Assembly (NCBI GenBank): GCA_910576555.1
Contig: CAJTIY010000004.1
Location: forward strand, 146,922 to 210,921
From: an uncultured Alistipes sp.
GTDB taxonomy: Bacteria; Bacteroidota; Bacteroidia; Bacteroidales; Rikenellaceae
Length of the DNA stretch: 64,000 nt
Direction of reading: 5' to 3'
Shown here: positions 1 to 8,424 of the stretch, piece after piece
Layout of the letters: the number at the start of each line of letters is the position of its first letter
How positions within the stretch are numbered: the first letter of the stretch is position 1
Program-made: the position numbers and the translations under genes
The notes under the pieces: model-generated
What the model saw: the letters and a program-made list of their open reading frames with translations, nothing else
Databases searched by the model: none
What the model was told of the DNA's origin: nothing

Positions 1-335
1 GAGAAGTACTCCCCGATGGGCTCCATACGGATCGAGGTGAGCACCTTGCACTTCACGCCGTTGTCCTCCAGCGCCGACTGCAGCGCCAGCGAGTTGATGA
101 TCGTGGCCAGCATGCCCATCTGATCGCCCTTCACGCGGTCGAAACCCCGCTTGGCCCCGGTCAGACCGCGGAAGATGTTGCCGCCGCCGATGACGATGCC
201 GATCTGCACGCCCGTCTCTGCCGCCGCCTTGATCTGCTCGGCATAGGACTGGAGCACCTCGGGCGAAAGTCCGTAGCGTTGCGTTCCCTGCAGCGATTCG
301 CCGCTCAATTTCAGAAGTATGCGTCCGTATTTCAT
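1..335 (-). CDS. pyrH: UMP kinase, C-terminal part beyond the window
   Basis: Uridylate kinase phosphorylates UMP to UDP in cytosolic pyrimidine nucleotide synthesis. The visible ~111 N-terminal residues start MKYGRILLKLSGESL, followed by the glycine-rich nucleotide-binding segment IGIVIGGGNIFRGLTGA and a DQMGMLATIINSLALQ stretch, all diagnostic of the bacterial PyrH amino-acid kinase fold. The start is the ATG at 335, inside a normal family N-terminus. The gene is cut by the left window edge. It is divergent from dxs. A weak promoter-like TATCTTCG is visible about 20 nt upstream on the minus strand. Confidence 0.95.
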   Translation of the reverse strand, partial: MKYGRILLKLSGESLQGTQRYGLSPEVLQSYAEQIKAAAETGVQIGIVIGGGNIFRGLTGAKRGFDRVKGDQMGMLATIINSLALQSALEDNGVKCKVLTSIRMEPIGEYF

Positions 336-574
336 GAAGGTAACTCTTTATCGTTATGCGAAGATAGGCATTTTTTCCGGAAAACCGCGCACGAACGGCT
401 CTATCTTTGACTCCTCGCCGACCGCACCGCCCCGACGGGCCGCTTCGCCGCCCGCTCTTTCGGGTTTTCGGCTCCGCACGGACGTCGCCCGCGACCGCAT
501 TCGGCGAACTTCCGCTCGCCGCCCGTCCGCAAGTTCGGGTCTACAGAAGCGGCTCCCGCCCGACGGACTGCGAA
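336..574. other. Divergent pyrH-dxs intergenic region, unique part
   Basis: Non-coding GC-rich sequence between the pyrH start and the repeat array. It holds an isolated TATCTTTG box at 402-409 reading rightward with no obvious start codon close behind it. No convincing gene is seen; short open frames here lack family resemblance. Confidence 0.6.
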
Positions 575-834
575 CGATCTTGCATTTGCGCCCGACTTTT
601 CGTACTTTTGGCTGCGCCCAAGATACTCCGTCTCGGCATAATCAAGCTAACGCTTGCTTCTGCGCTCGACTTTTCGTATCTTTGACATTCGTCCAAGATA
701 CTCTCGCTCGGCAAACTGCAAGCAAGCGAGCTGTTTTTGCCCTCGACTTTTCGTACTTTTGGCTGCGCCCAAGATACTCTCGCTCGGCAAACTGCAAGCA
801 AGCTTGCATTTGCCCTCGCTTATTCGTATCTTTG
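575..834 (+). repeat. Degenerate ~74-bp tandem repeats with embedded promoters (left array)
   Basis: Four diverged copies of a ~74-bp unit, recognised by their -7-like boxes at 603-610 (TACTTTTG), 677-684 (TATCTTTG), 754-761 (TACTTTTG) and 827-834 (TATCTTTG), spaced 74, 77 and 73 bp. Between boxes the unit reads roughly GGCTGCGCCCAAGATACTC, then CTCGGCAAACTGCAAGC. The same unit occurs in opposite orientation in the nearly perfect array at the right end of the window (63678-64000). Confidence 0.85.
804..834 (+). promoter_or_regulatory. dxs promoter inside the last repeat unit
   Basis: TTG at 804-806, 20 nt, then TATCTTTG at 827-834 match the Bacteroidetes sigma-ABfr promoter. The dxs ATG follows only 7 nt after the -7 box, so the mRNA would be leaderless or nearly so. 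Confidence 0.7.
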
Positions 835-841
835 CCCTGCT

Positions 842-2716
842 ATGTCGCCGAAAGATTACCGACTGCTCGAACGGATCGATTCGCCGCAGGAGCTCAAAAA
901 GCTCCGGCCGGAGGAGTTGCGCCGTTACTGCGACGAACTGCGCCGCTACATCATCGACGAATGCTCGGTCAACCCGGGCCATCTGGCCTCGAGCCTCGGA
1001 GCCGTGGAGCTGGCCGCAGCGCTGCACTATGTCTACAACACGCCCGACGACCGCATCGTATGGGACGTCGGCCACCAGACCTACGCCCACAAGATCATCA
1101 CGGGGCGCCGCGAGGCGTTCCGCCGCAAGCGCCGGCTGGGCGGCATCAGCGGCTTTCCGCGCATGGCCGAAAGCCCCTACGACGCCTTCGGCGGCGGCCA
1201 CGCCTCGGTCTCGATCTCGGCGGCGTTCGGCATGGCGAAGGCCGCCGAGCTGCGGGGCGAGCGGCGCAAGGTGGTGGCCGTCATCGGCGACGGTTCGATG
1301 ACGGGAGGCCTCGCCTTCGAGGGGCTCAACAACGCCGGAGCCTCGCGCGGCACCGACCTGCTGGTGATCCTCAACGACAACAACATGGCGATCGACCAAG
1401 CGACGGGGGCGCTGAAGAGCTGCCTGCTGAAGCTGTCGACCTCGAAACACTACAACCGCTTCAAGCAGTCGCTGTGGCGGACGCTCCACCATGCGCCCCG
1501 CGTGCTGCACCTCTGCCAGAAGGCGTGGAACGGTCTGAAGCAGGGGCTTCTGAACAACTCCAACCTCTTCGAGAGCCTTGACTTCCGCTATTTCGGGCCG
1601 ATCGACGGCCACAACCTCCCCGAGCTGGTGCGCACGCTGCGCGCATTGCGCGAGATCGAAGGCCCGAAGCTCCTCCACGTCATGACCACCAAAGGCAAGG
1701 GCTACCTCCCCGCCGAGCACGACCAGCCCACGTGGCACGCCCCGGGGCGCTTCAACCCCGACACGGGCGAACGCATCGCCGCGAAGGGCGCCACGGCCCG
1801 CTATCAGGATGTCTTCGGCCGCACGCTCGTGGAGCTGGCCCGCGCCGATGCGCGGGTGGTGGGCGTCACGCCCGCCATGCCCACGGGCTGCTCGATGAAT
1901 CTGCTCATGCAGGAGATGCCCCGCCGCTGCTTCGACGTCGGCATCGCCGAGGGACACGCCGTGACCTTCTCCGCCGGACTGGCCGCCGCCGGGATGGTCC
2001 CCTTCTGCAACATCTACTCGACCTTCATGCAGCGCGCCTACGACAACGTGATCCACGATGTCGCCATACAGGGGCTTCCGGTGGTGATGTGCCTCGACCG
2101 GGGCGGCCTCGTGGGCGAGGACGGCGTAACGCACCACGGTCTGTTCGACATGGCGGCCTTCGCCGCCGTCCCGGGACTCACGATCGCCGCTCCGATGGAC
2201 GAGCGCGAGCTCCGCAACCTGATGTACACGGCGCTCCATGCCGGCAAGCCCTTCATGATCCGCTATCCGCGCGGAGGCGGCGCCGGCGCGGCGTGGGAGG
2301 GCATGCCTTTCGAAACGCTGCCCGAAGGCCGGGGTCGCCGGCTCCGCACGGGCAGCGACGTCGCGCTGCTGACCGTCGGCACGACGGGCAACGCCGGAGC
2401 GCGGGCCGCCGAGCGGGCCTCAGCCGCCGGCACGAGCGTCGCCCACTACGACCTACGCTTCGTCAAACCCCTCGACGAAGAGCTTCTCGACGAGGTCGGC
2501 CGCACCTTCCGGCGCGTGGTGACGGTCGAGGACGGATGCCTTCGCGGCGGCGTGGGCGAGGCCGTCGCTGCCTTCTTCAACCGGCGCGGCCACGACGTCG
2601 CGGTCCGCACGCTCGGCATCGGCGACGCATGGATCGACCACGGCACCCCCGCAGAGCTCTACGCCCTCTGCGGCTACGACGAGGAGGGCATCCTCCGCGC
2701 GCTCACGGAGCGATAA
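842..2716 (+). CDS. dxs: 1-deoxy-D-xylulose-5-phosphate synthase
   Basis: Thiamine-diphosphate enzyme that condenses pyruvate and glyceraldehyde 3-phosphate, the first step of the MEP isoprenoid pathway. The 624 residues match the family length. Visible are the N-terminal SVNPGHLASSLGAVEL segment, DVGHQTYAHKIITGR, the TPP/Mg motif GDGSMTGGLAFEGLNNAG, and in the second half the transketolase pyrimidine and C-terminal domains (HHGLFDMAA, IRYPRGGG). An upstream in-frame extension to 737 would translate the repeat array and lacks family similarity, so the ATG at 842 (MSPKDYRLLERID) is chosen. A ~670-bp C-rich spacer follows. Confidence 0.96.
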   Translation: MSPKDYRLLERIDSPQELKKLRPEELRRYCDELRRYIIDECSVNPGHLASSLGAVELAAALHYVYNTPDDRIVWDVGHQTYAHKIITGRREAFRRKRRLGGISGFPRMAESPYDAFGGGHASVSISAAFGMAKAAELRGERRKVVAVIGDGSMTGGLAFEGLNNAGASRGTDLLVILNDNNMAIDQATGALKSCLLKLSTSKHYNRFKQSLWRTLHHAPRVLHLCQKAWNGLKQGLLNNSNLFESLDFRYFGPIDGHNLPELVRTLRALREIEGPKLLHVMTTKGKGYLPAEHDQPTWHAPGRFNPDTGERIAAKGATARYQDVFGRTLVELARADARVVGVTPAMPTGCSMNLLMQEMPRRCFDVGIAEGHAVTFSAGLAAAGMVPFCNIYSTFMQRAYDNVIHDVAIQGLPVVMCLDRGGLVGEDGVTHHGLFDMAAFAAVPGLTIAAPMDERELRNLMYTALHAGKPFMIRYPRGGGAGAAWEGMPFETLPEGRGRRLRTGSDVALLTVGTTGNAGARAAERASAAGTSVAHYDLRFVKPLDEELLDEVGRTFRRVVTVEDGCLRGGVGEAVAAFFNRRGHDVAVRTLGIGDAWIDHGTPAELYALCGYDEEGILRALTER

Positions 2717-3387
2717 CAGCCTCCGAGCAGCCGCAGTCGAGAGCGTGCCCGAGGCACCCGGCCGCAGCCCGCTTCACACCCCGGCACCCTCCGCCACTAC
2801 CCGCAGCGCACTCGACGACCCGACATGCCCCGCCGCAACTCGCTCCGCAACCCGGCGCCCTCTGCTGCCACCCGATGCAGTCACCTCCGCAGCCCGACCC
2901 GCATCATCCTCCCCGCAGGCCCCGGGCGCGGCACACCGTCCGGCACGGCACCGCAACGTTCCGCCGCCTCTCCCGCAACCCCGTGCGCACCCGTCGCCGC
3001 ACACCGACCCTGCCCGGCCCCGAATCCCGACCGCAGCGCCCCGCGCGCAGACGATCCGCCGCACCCGAACGATCCGCACCTTCGATCGTCAGCCCGTTCC
3101 CGCCCCCGTAATCTACCGTCAGCCCCTCCTGCCGCCCGCTGCCGCTCTCCTATCGCCCTCCCGCCGACCCGACCGCACAGCCCACCTACCAGCCGCCCTC
3201 TCCCGTCGGCCTCCCTCCCCCGAGCCTCCCGCAACCGTTGCCGCCCGCAACCGTTGCCGCCCGCAAACCGCCGCCGCGGACACACTCCGCCCCCTTTTTC
3301 CGCACACAGGGCCCATCGCCACCGCCCCGCGACCGGTTCCGGCACAAAATCTGCGGAGCGCACACCCATCCGACACTCCGCACAACG
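2717..3387. other. C-rich non-coding spacer
   Basis: About 670 bp of very GC-rich sequence with C greatly exceeding G on the + strand. Long open frames occur on both strands because stop codons are rare in such composition, but their products are Pro/Arg/Ala-rich with no recognisable domain. A short direct repeat (CCGCCCGCAACCGTTG) is seen around 3235-3265. No gene is supported. Confidence 0.7.
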
Positions 3388-3975
3388 ATGGTCACACTCT
3401 TTTTCATCCTCTTCCTGCTGATTACCCTGCTCATGATCGCTTGGGTGGTCCGCACCCTGCTGCACGGACGCATCGACCGCCGCACGGTCGCGACGCTCGA
3501 CCTCGCCCGCTACATGGGCCTCTGGTACGAAATCGCCCGGCTCGAAAACCGGTTCGAACTGGGCATGGTGGCCGTCACGGCCCGTTACACGCTGCGCGAC
3601 GACGGCTCGATCGAGGTGGTCAACAGCGGCGTTTCGCCCCGCAACCACGAACGGCACACGGCCGTGGGCCGCGCGAAGACGAAGGGCCCCGGACGACTCT
3701 GGGTTTCGTTCGCGGGTCCCTTCGGTTCGGATTACAACATCTTGGAATTGAGCCCCGAATACGAATGGGCGCTGGTCGGCGGCCGCTCGGCCTCCTATCT
3801 GTGGATCCTCGCCCGGCACCCCGAGCTCGACGCCGCGACGTTCGAGCTGCTCAAGACGAAGGCGCAACAGCGCGGCTACGACATCGAACAGCTCCTCACG
3901 GTCGATCAGAGCCTCCACCGCGCACCGGACGCCCCGGAAGAGCCGCAGGCCCCGAACGAACCGGCGCGCGCCTGA
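3388..3975 (+). CDS. Membrane-anchored lipocalin family protein (Blc-like)
   Basis: 195 residues. An N-terminal hydrophobic segment (LFFILFLLITLLMIAWVV, about residues 4-21) anchors or exports the protein, followed by the lipocalin signature YMGLWYEIARLENRFE and the conserved beta-barrel run with ALVGGRSASYLWILAR. Blc-type lipocalins bind lipids or fatty acids at the envelope. Instead of a lipobox there is a plain transmembrane segment. The ATG at 3388 is chosen because upstream sequence is C-rich spacer. A hairpin at 4065-4093 separates it from the convergent yaaA. Confidence 0.85.
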   Translation: MVTLFFILFLLITLLMIAWVVRTLLHGRIDRRTVATLDLARYMGLWYEIARLENRFELGMVAVTARYTLRDDGSIEVVNSGVSPRNHERHTAVGRAKTKGPGRLWVSFAGPFGSDYNILELSPEYEWALVGGRSASYLWILARHPELDAATFELLKTKAQQRGYDIEQLLTVDQSLHRAPDAPEEPQAPNEPARA

Positions 3976-4064
3976 ACCGGCTCCCGCCGCCGCGCCGGAG
4001 CGCACTCCGAAGCCGCCCCTAAAGCCGCATCCGAAGCCGTCGCACGCCCGAACCCCTGCAACGC

Positions 4065-4093
4065 AAAAGGCCGCCCCCGAAGGACGACCTTTT
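4065..4093. terminator. Hairpin between convergent lipocalin and yaaA
   Basis: AAAAGG and CCTTTT arms with CG pairs inside and a loop of about 13 nt. A- and T-runs form part of the stem, consistent with a weak bidirectional terminator between the two convergent genes. Confidence 0.5.
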
Positions 4094-4174
4094 CAACATT
4101 CCGGCACACGGATACCCCGCCCGCCCCGACAGAAGCCCCGCTCTGTCGCGCCCCGCTGCTCCGGACACCCCGCC

Positions 4175-5095
4175 TCACAGCACGAACATCCACCGGTCGC
4201 CCTCGCTGCGGGCCGCATCGAAGCGAAACCCCTCCCACGCGAAGGCTTTCAACCCCTCGGGATCGTCGAGGCGGTGCTTCACCGCATAACGCGTCATCTC
4301 GCCGCGGCACATCTTGGCATAGACCGTCACGGTGCGCAGCCGCTCGCCGGCGGCGACCCTGAATTCGGGCGTCACGACCCGCACCTCGCGGCAGACGCGC
4401 CGCCAGTCGAACATCCGTTTCATCTCCGCGCTGGCCAGATCGACCAGCACCCCGTCGTCGGCCTTCGTGCGGGCGATGAGCTCGTCGGTCAGCATCGGCC
4501 GCCAGTAGGCGAAGAGCGTGCGGTCGTCGGCCGCAAGCAGCCGCGCGTCGCCCTCCATCCGGTAGGGCCGCACGCCGTCCAGCGGCCGCAGCAGACCGTA
4601 GAGAAACGACACGATGTTGATCCGCCCCTGCGCGAATGCGAGCTCCGCGGCCGAAAAGTCGTGCGCCGCGATCCGCTTGAAGACGATGCCTGCATAGGCC
4701 GCGATCGCAGCCGTCGACGGGGCCTCCGCATCGTGGAACCGCCGGTAGCGGAGCGCACACGCCGCGGCGATCCGACGGTCGACCCGCAGCAGGGCGGCCA
4801 GCTCCTCCACCGGCAGCGCGGCCGCCGTCAGAGCCAGCTCCGAGGCTTCGGCCGCAAAACGCGGACGCGTCACAGAAGCCGCCGACAACGCTGCGGCCTC
4901 CGACGGCACGGGCGACTCCGGCATGGACGCCGCCGACGGCACGGGTGTCACGGGTGTCACGGGAGGAACCGATGCCGCAGAAGTCACCGGCATCACAGTC
5001 GTCGCGGACGCCACCGGCATCGCGGATGTCGCAGTCGTCGCGGCCGCGCCCTCCGCGTCGGCCATCGTCTTGGCACAGGCGAGCAGAATCTGCAT
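4175..5095 (-). CDS. yaaA: YaaA family (DUF328) peroxide-stress protein with low-complexity insert
   Basis: 306 residues. YaaA-family proteins lower free iron and limit damage under peroxide stress (established for E. coli YaaA). The C-terminal two thirds show the conserved family blocks: YAGIVFKRI, RINIVSFLYGLLRPLDG, YRMEG and MCRGEMTRYAVKHRLDDPEGLKAF. Residues about 13-78 are an Ala/Val/Thr/Pro/Ser-rich stretch with imperfect internal repeats that separates the usual N-terminal MQILLACAKT from the rest; the family normally has only a short loop there. It starts 13 nt after the radical SAM gene and looks like the last gene of that leftward operon. Confidence 0.85.
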   Translation of the reverse strand: MQILLACAKTMADAEGAAATTATSAMPVASATTVMPVTSAASVPPVTPVTPVPSAASMPESPVPSEAAALSAASVTRPRFAAEASELALTAAALPVEELAALLRVDRRIAAACALRYRRFHDAEAPSTAAIAAYAGIVFKRIAAHDFSAAELAFAQGRINIVSFLYGLLRPLDGVRPYRMEGDARLLAADDRTLFAYWRPMLTDELIARTKADDGVLVDLASAEMKRMFDWRRVCREVRVVTPEFRVAAGERLRTVTVYAKMCRGEMTRYAVKHRLDDPEGLKAFAWEGFRFDAARSEGDRWMFVL

Positions 5096-5108
5096 GGCAA
5101 ATACCCGG

Positions 5109-5903
5109 TCAGGCGACCGAACAGGGGATTCCGAGCGCCTCGACCCGCGCGGCGATCCGCTCCAGCTCCTCGCGCGGCACCCGCTCGAGCGTCGGGCAGG
5201 GGGTGTCGCGGTCGAGCGAATAGACCATGACCCGCCCGGGACGGATTTCGTCCACGAGCGCGAGCCACGCCGCGACCTCCCGTTCGACGGTGTTGTCCAC
5301 CGGCTCGCCGTTGCACGTGCCGCGCAGGAACATCGTCTGGAGCACCATGCGCCCTTCGAAGGCCTTCATCCGCTCCGCCACGTCGCGCACCGCGTAGGAG
5401 GCGCTCTGGGGCAGGTTGATGCGGCGGACCGTCTCGTCGAACGCCGAGTCGAGCTTCAGGATGTTGTTGTCGACCCGCAGCAGCGCCCGCCGCACGTCGT
5501 CGCGGTGCAGCTGCGTGGCGTTGGAGAGCACCGAAACCTTCGCCGCGGGACACAGCGCATCGCGCAGGGCGATCGTGTCGCCGATCACCGCCTCGAACTC
5601 CGGGTGGAGCGTCGGCTCGCCGTTTCCGGCGAAGGTGATGACGTCGGGCGGCGTCCCGGCCGCCACCATGCGCCGCAGCACCTCCTCCAGCTGACGGCGG
5701 ATATCCTCCCGCCGGTTGAAGCGCCGCGGGCCGGGATGGTCGGCATTCCAGCCGCACTCGCAGTAGATGCAGTCGAAGCTGCAGAGTTTCGATGCCACGG
5801 GCAGCAGATTGACCCCCAGCGAAAGCCCCAGCCGCCGCGAATGCACGGGGCCGAAGATGATGTCGGAATAGAGTGCAGTCATATGTTGTGTAAGATTCGG
5901 CAT
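5109..5903 (-). CDS. Radical SAM protein (COG0731-like)
   Basis: 264 residues. The 4Fe-4S motif CSFDCIYC (Cx3Cx2C) with a further Cys-Gly-Trp just after it, the preceding FGPVHSRRLGLSLGVNLLP segment, the FAGNGEPTLHPEF glycine motif and VSVLSNAT place it among radical SAM enzymes related to the COG0731 group. The substrate is unknown. The start ATG at 5903 overlaps the TAA of the upstream lipoprotein gene (TAATG), so translation is probably coupled; a second in-frame ATG lies at 5882. Context gives no clear pathway. Confidence 0.85.
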   Translation of the reverse strand: MPNLTQHMTALYSDIIFGPVHSRRLGLSLGVNLLPVASKLCSFDCIYCECGWNADHPGPRRFNRREDIRRQLEEVLRRMVAAGTPPDVITFAGNGEPTLHPEFEAVIGDTIALRDALCPAAKVSVLSNATQLHRDDVRRALLRVDNNILKLDSAFDETVRRINLPQSASYAVRDVAERMKAFEGRMVLQTMFLRGTCNGEPVDNTVEREVAAWLALVDEIRPGRVMVYSLDRDTPCPTLERVPREELERIAARVEALGIPCSVA

Positions 5904-6277
5904 TACTGTCCCTCGGCGGCATCCGCCGCGAATCGGCTCAGGTCGATATGGTCGACCCCGGTCAGATCGGCGAAGGTCACCGTGCGGGCGCCCTCCACGC
6001 CGACGACCACCTCGTGGGCCATCGTGTTGCGGTAGGTATGCGCGGCATCGGCCGCATAGGGCTCCTTCGCACCGTCGCCCCAGTCGATCGCGCCGCGCAC
6101 GTCCGCGCCCTCGAACGCCGGAACGCAGTAATAAAGGTTGTAATGGGTGATCCGCACCTGCTGCCCGGCCCCGACGGGATCGGGCCCCGGCGGCACGGGG
6201 TCGGTCTTCTCGCCGCCGCAGGCAGCGAACAGCAGCGCCGCAAGCGCCGCGCACGATACCGCTACGTTATTTTTCAT
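5903..6277 (-). CDS. Small lipoprotein with PKD-like sequence
   Basis: 124 residues. The signal peptide MKNNVAVSCAALAALLFAAC ends in a lipobox (LFAAC), so the protein is probably lipid-anchored in the envelope. The rest contains DWGDGAK and AHTYRN, typical of PKD-like beta folds, then a short segment VTFADLTGVDHIDLSRF. The ATG at 6277 is preferred over 6286 because GGAG lies 5 nt upstream of it. First gene of the operon with the radical SAM protein and YaaA. The specific role is unknown. Confidence 0.75.
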   Translation of the reverse strand: MKNNVAVSCAALAALLFAACGGEKTDPVPPGPDPVGAGQQVRITHYNLYYCVPAFEGADVRGAIDWGDGAKEPYAADAAHTYRNTMAHEVVVGVEGARTVTFADLTGVDHIDLSRFAADAAEGQ

Positions 6278-6382
6278 CGTCTCCATTCGTTATTCGTTCC
6301 TATCGCGCCTGCCGCCCGCCCACGGCGGGCGCAGTCCTCTTCGTCGTCGGCCCGTACCGGCCACAGCGCAACCCGCCGCGGG

Positions 6383-8191
6383 TCAGAACACCAGCGACAG
6401 CTGTTTGCCGTCGGTGCCCTTGCGCAGCTGCAAGGTATAGGTCCCCTTCAGCCCCCTCGCCGCGATGCGCACCGCACCGCCGGCCGGCACCTCGCCCGCG
6501 GCGGACACCGTGCCGTCGACGGCCTTCAGCTCGTAGCTCGCCCCGGGCGTCGCCGCGAGGGCGAGTTCGCGCGTCGCGGCATCGAACGAGAGCCGCAACG
6601 ACCTCTCCACCCCGGGCTCCTCCTCGCGGACGATAAGCTCCGCTACGGACTCCCCGCCGAGGCCCGAAGCCCACTGCCAGTCGGCGGAATAAGCCCCCTT
6701 GTACCGCATGCGGATCCGGTCGCCCGCCTCCATACGGCTGCGGATCACACACGGGATGCCATCCCACCCCATGCCGTAATGGGTGTCGAGCCCCTTCAGC
6801 TCGATCGGCGCGCAGACATCCTCCCGGAACCGTCCCTCACGGTCGCAGAGCGACAGCACGACCTGCCCGTCGAAGGTCGCAAGGCCGAGATTCCATACGA
6901 ATTTGAGGTCGACCGTGAAGGGCGCGCCCTGCCGGAAATCGGTCGTCGAGGCGGCCATTCCGTAATAGACTTTTCCATCGTCATTGCCCATGCCGACAAC
7001 CAGCAGATCGGTGTATTTCGAGTCGCCCGACTCGTCCTTCTCGAGTCCGATTACGGCATCTTGGCCGAAGTCGAACCCATCGCCCGAACCGCCGCCGGCC
7101 CCCACCCCCGCGGGATCGAGCGCCGAGAGCAGGAAGTAGCCGTCGTAGTGGCCGCCCCAGCCCCAATTGACGCTGAAGTAGTCGGTCGACGTATAGCCGT
7201 CGATCACGAACTGGTGCCCCTCGTTGTTGCCGTTCGCTCCGGCATAGAGCACCGGCCCGCGCAGGCGGATCTCGTCGCGGATCAGATCGTCCCACGCCGT
7301 GCCGTCGTACCAGTCGCGGTAACGGAGCGTCGCGCTCTTCGAGTAACCCATATATTCGAGCAGCCCGATCACGGCGACATGCGTGTAGGCGGCCGTTCCG
7401 CCCCGTTCGCCGAGGTTGTAGGCCGCCTGCGACATGACTCCGAGGTCGTACATCAGCCGCGCCACCTGCGCATTCTGCGCTGCGCTCGACCGAGCGTCGT
7501 AATCGAGCGGCATGAGGTTCCAGTCGTAGACATGGCCCAGCGCATGGCCCGGCACGGTCGAACCCGTCGCCCGATTCACATAGGAGGGCAGCGTGCCGAC
7601 GCCCCTCTCGGGCCAGCGGTGATAGCGCATGACGATCGCCAGCGCCGTGGGAACGCAACCCGTGACGGCTCTCGTACCGTCGATCCGGGGACAGAGGTCG
7701 TTGTAGGGCTCGTATTGGTTCCAGCGTGCCGTCTCCAGCTCGACGACGGGTGTCCCGATCGCCCGCACGGAGATGTCGTTCCATGCCGCCCGCACCGCCG
7801 GCGTGGCGGCGACGCCCGCCGCCCGGCCTCCCTCGATCTGGGCGCACAGCCCCGCGAACCAGTCCCGCAGGTTGGCCGGCATCCGCTCCGTCGCGAAACG
7901 CCCCTCGGCCGCATACCCCAGTACGGGCCGGGCGATGTCGTCGCCGGCGATGACGACGAATCCGCCCTCCGTCCGTTCGAAGACATAGAGGGCCGGATCG
8001 CCCGCCGCGCCGCGCGTCGCGTTCCCCTCGCCGGTCCACACCAGCCGAACCCCCTCCGCCGCGCCGCGCGTCGGGGTCCCCGCTCCGAAAAATCCCGCAG
8101 CCAGACGCTGCGCACGCTCCGCCGACACGGGGCCGGCGGCGAGCAGACCGGGCGCGAGCAGACCGCACAAAGCGAAAATAAGTCGAATCAT
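6383..8191 (-). CDS. C10-family (streptopain-like) secreted cysteine protease
   Basis: 602 residues. Signal peptide MIRLIFALCGLLAPGLLAAG, then a Spi-like propeptide region (FVVIAGDDIARPVLGYAAEG, about 78-97), then the catalytic domain with the nucleophile Cys179 in AVTGCVPTALA, His326 in EGHQFVIDGY and the following NWGWGGHYDGYF. The ~50 C-terminal residues (SYELKAVDG to LRKGTDGKQLSLVF) resemble a type IX secretion sorting domain, so cell-surface or extracellular location is likely (inference). A promoter box TATATTTG lies 25 nt upstream. Related enzymes are SpeB, interpain and the Bacteroides Bfp proteases. Confidence 0.9.
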   Translation of the reverse strand: MIRLIFALCGLLAPGLLAAGPVSAERAQRLAAGFFGAGTPTRGAAEGVRLVWTGEGNATRGAAGDPALYVFERTEGGFVVIAGDDIARPVLGYAAEGRFATERMPANLRDWFAGLCAQIEGGRAAGVAATPAVRAAWNDISVRAIGTPVVELETARWNQYEPYNDLCPRIDGTRAVTGCVPTALAIVMRYHRWPERGVGTLPSYVNRATGSTVPGHALGHVYDWNLMPLDYDARSSAAQNAQVARLMYDLGVMSQAAYNLGERGGTAAYTHVAVIGLLEYMGYSKSATLRYRDWYDGTAWDDLIRDEIRLRGPVLYAGANGNNEGHQFVIDGYTSTDYFSVNWGWGGHYDGYFLLSALDPAGVGAGGGSGDGFDFGQDAVIGLEKDESGDSKYTDLLVVGMGNDDGKVYYGMAASTTDFRQGAPFTVDLKFVWNLGLATFDGQVVLSLCDREGRFREDVCAPIELKGLDTHYGMGWDGIPCVIRSRMEAGDRIRMRYKGAYSADWQWASGLGGESVAELIVREEEPGVERSLRLSFDAATRELALAATPGASYELKAVDGTVSAAGEVPAGGAVRIAARGLKGTYTLQLRKGTDGKQLSLVF

Positions 8192-8215
8192 AAGCTCCCT
8201 GATTATCACTACGGA

Positions 8216-8223
8216 CAAATATA
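8216..8223 (-). promoter_or_regulatory. -7 box of the C10 protease gene
   Basis: TATATTTG on the minus strand, 25 nt upstream of the ATG at 8191, with GGGAGC as a possible ribosome binding site. No clear -33 TTG is seen. Confidence 0.55.
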
Positions 8224-8424
8224 GGTAAAATAAAGACATCTTCGACTCCCGGCCGCCCCCGATGAGGCCGTTCCGAAGACTTTTTTCCGCGGCGCCGCGG
8301 CCCAAATAAGTATAAATGCGTATCCCCGGCCGGCAAAAAACGGCTAATTTTGAACGATAAAAGGCCTTCCATACCCTTTTATTCCCTTCGGACACGAAGC
8401 AAACTCAATAATTAAAAGCATATT

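Noticed and set aside
2745..3387. Long Pro/Arg-rich open frames after dxs
   Set aside because: C-rich spacer composition removes stop codons in several frames; no start signals or homology features.
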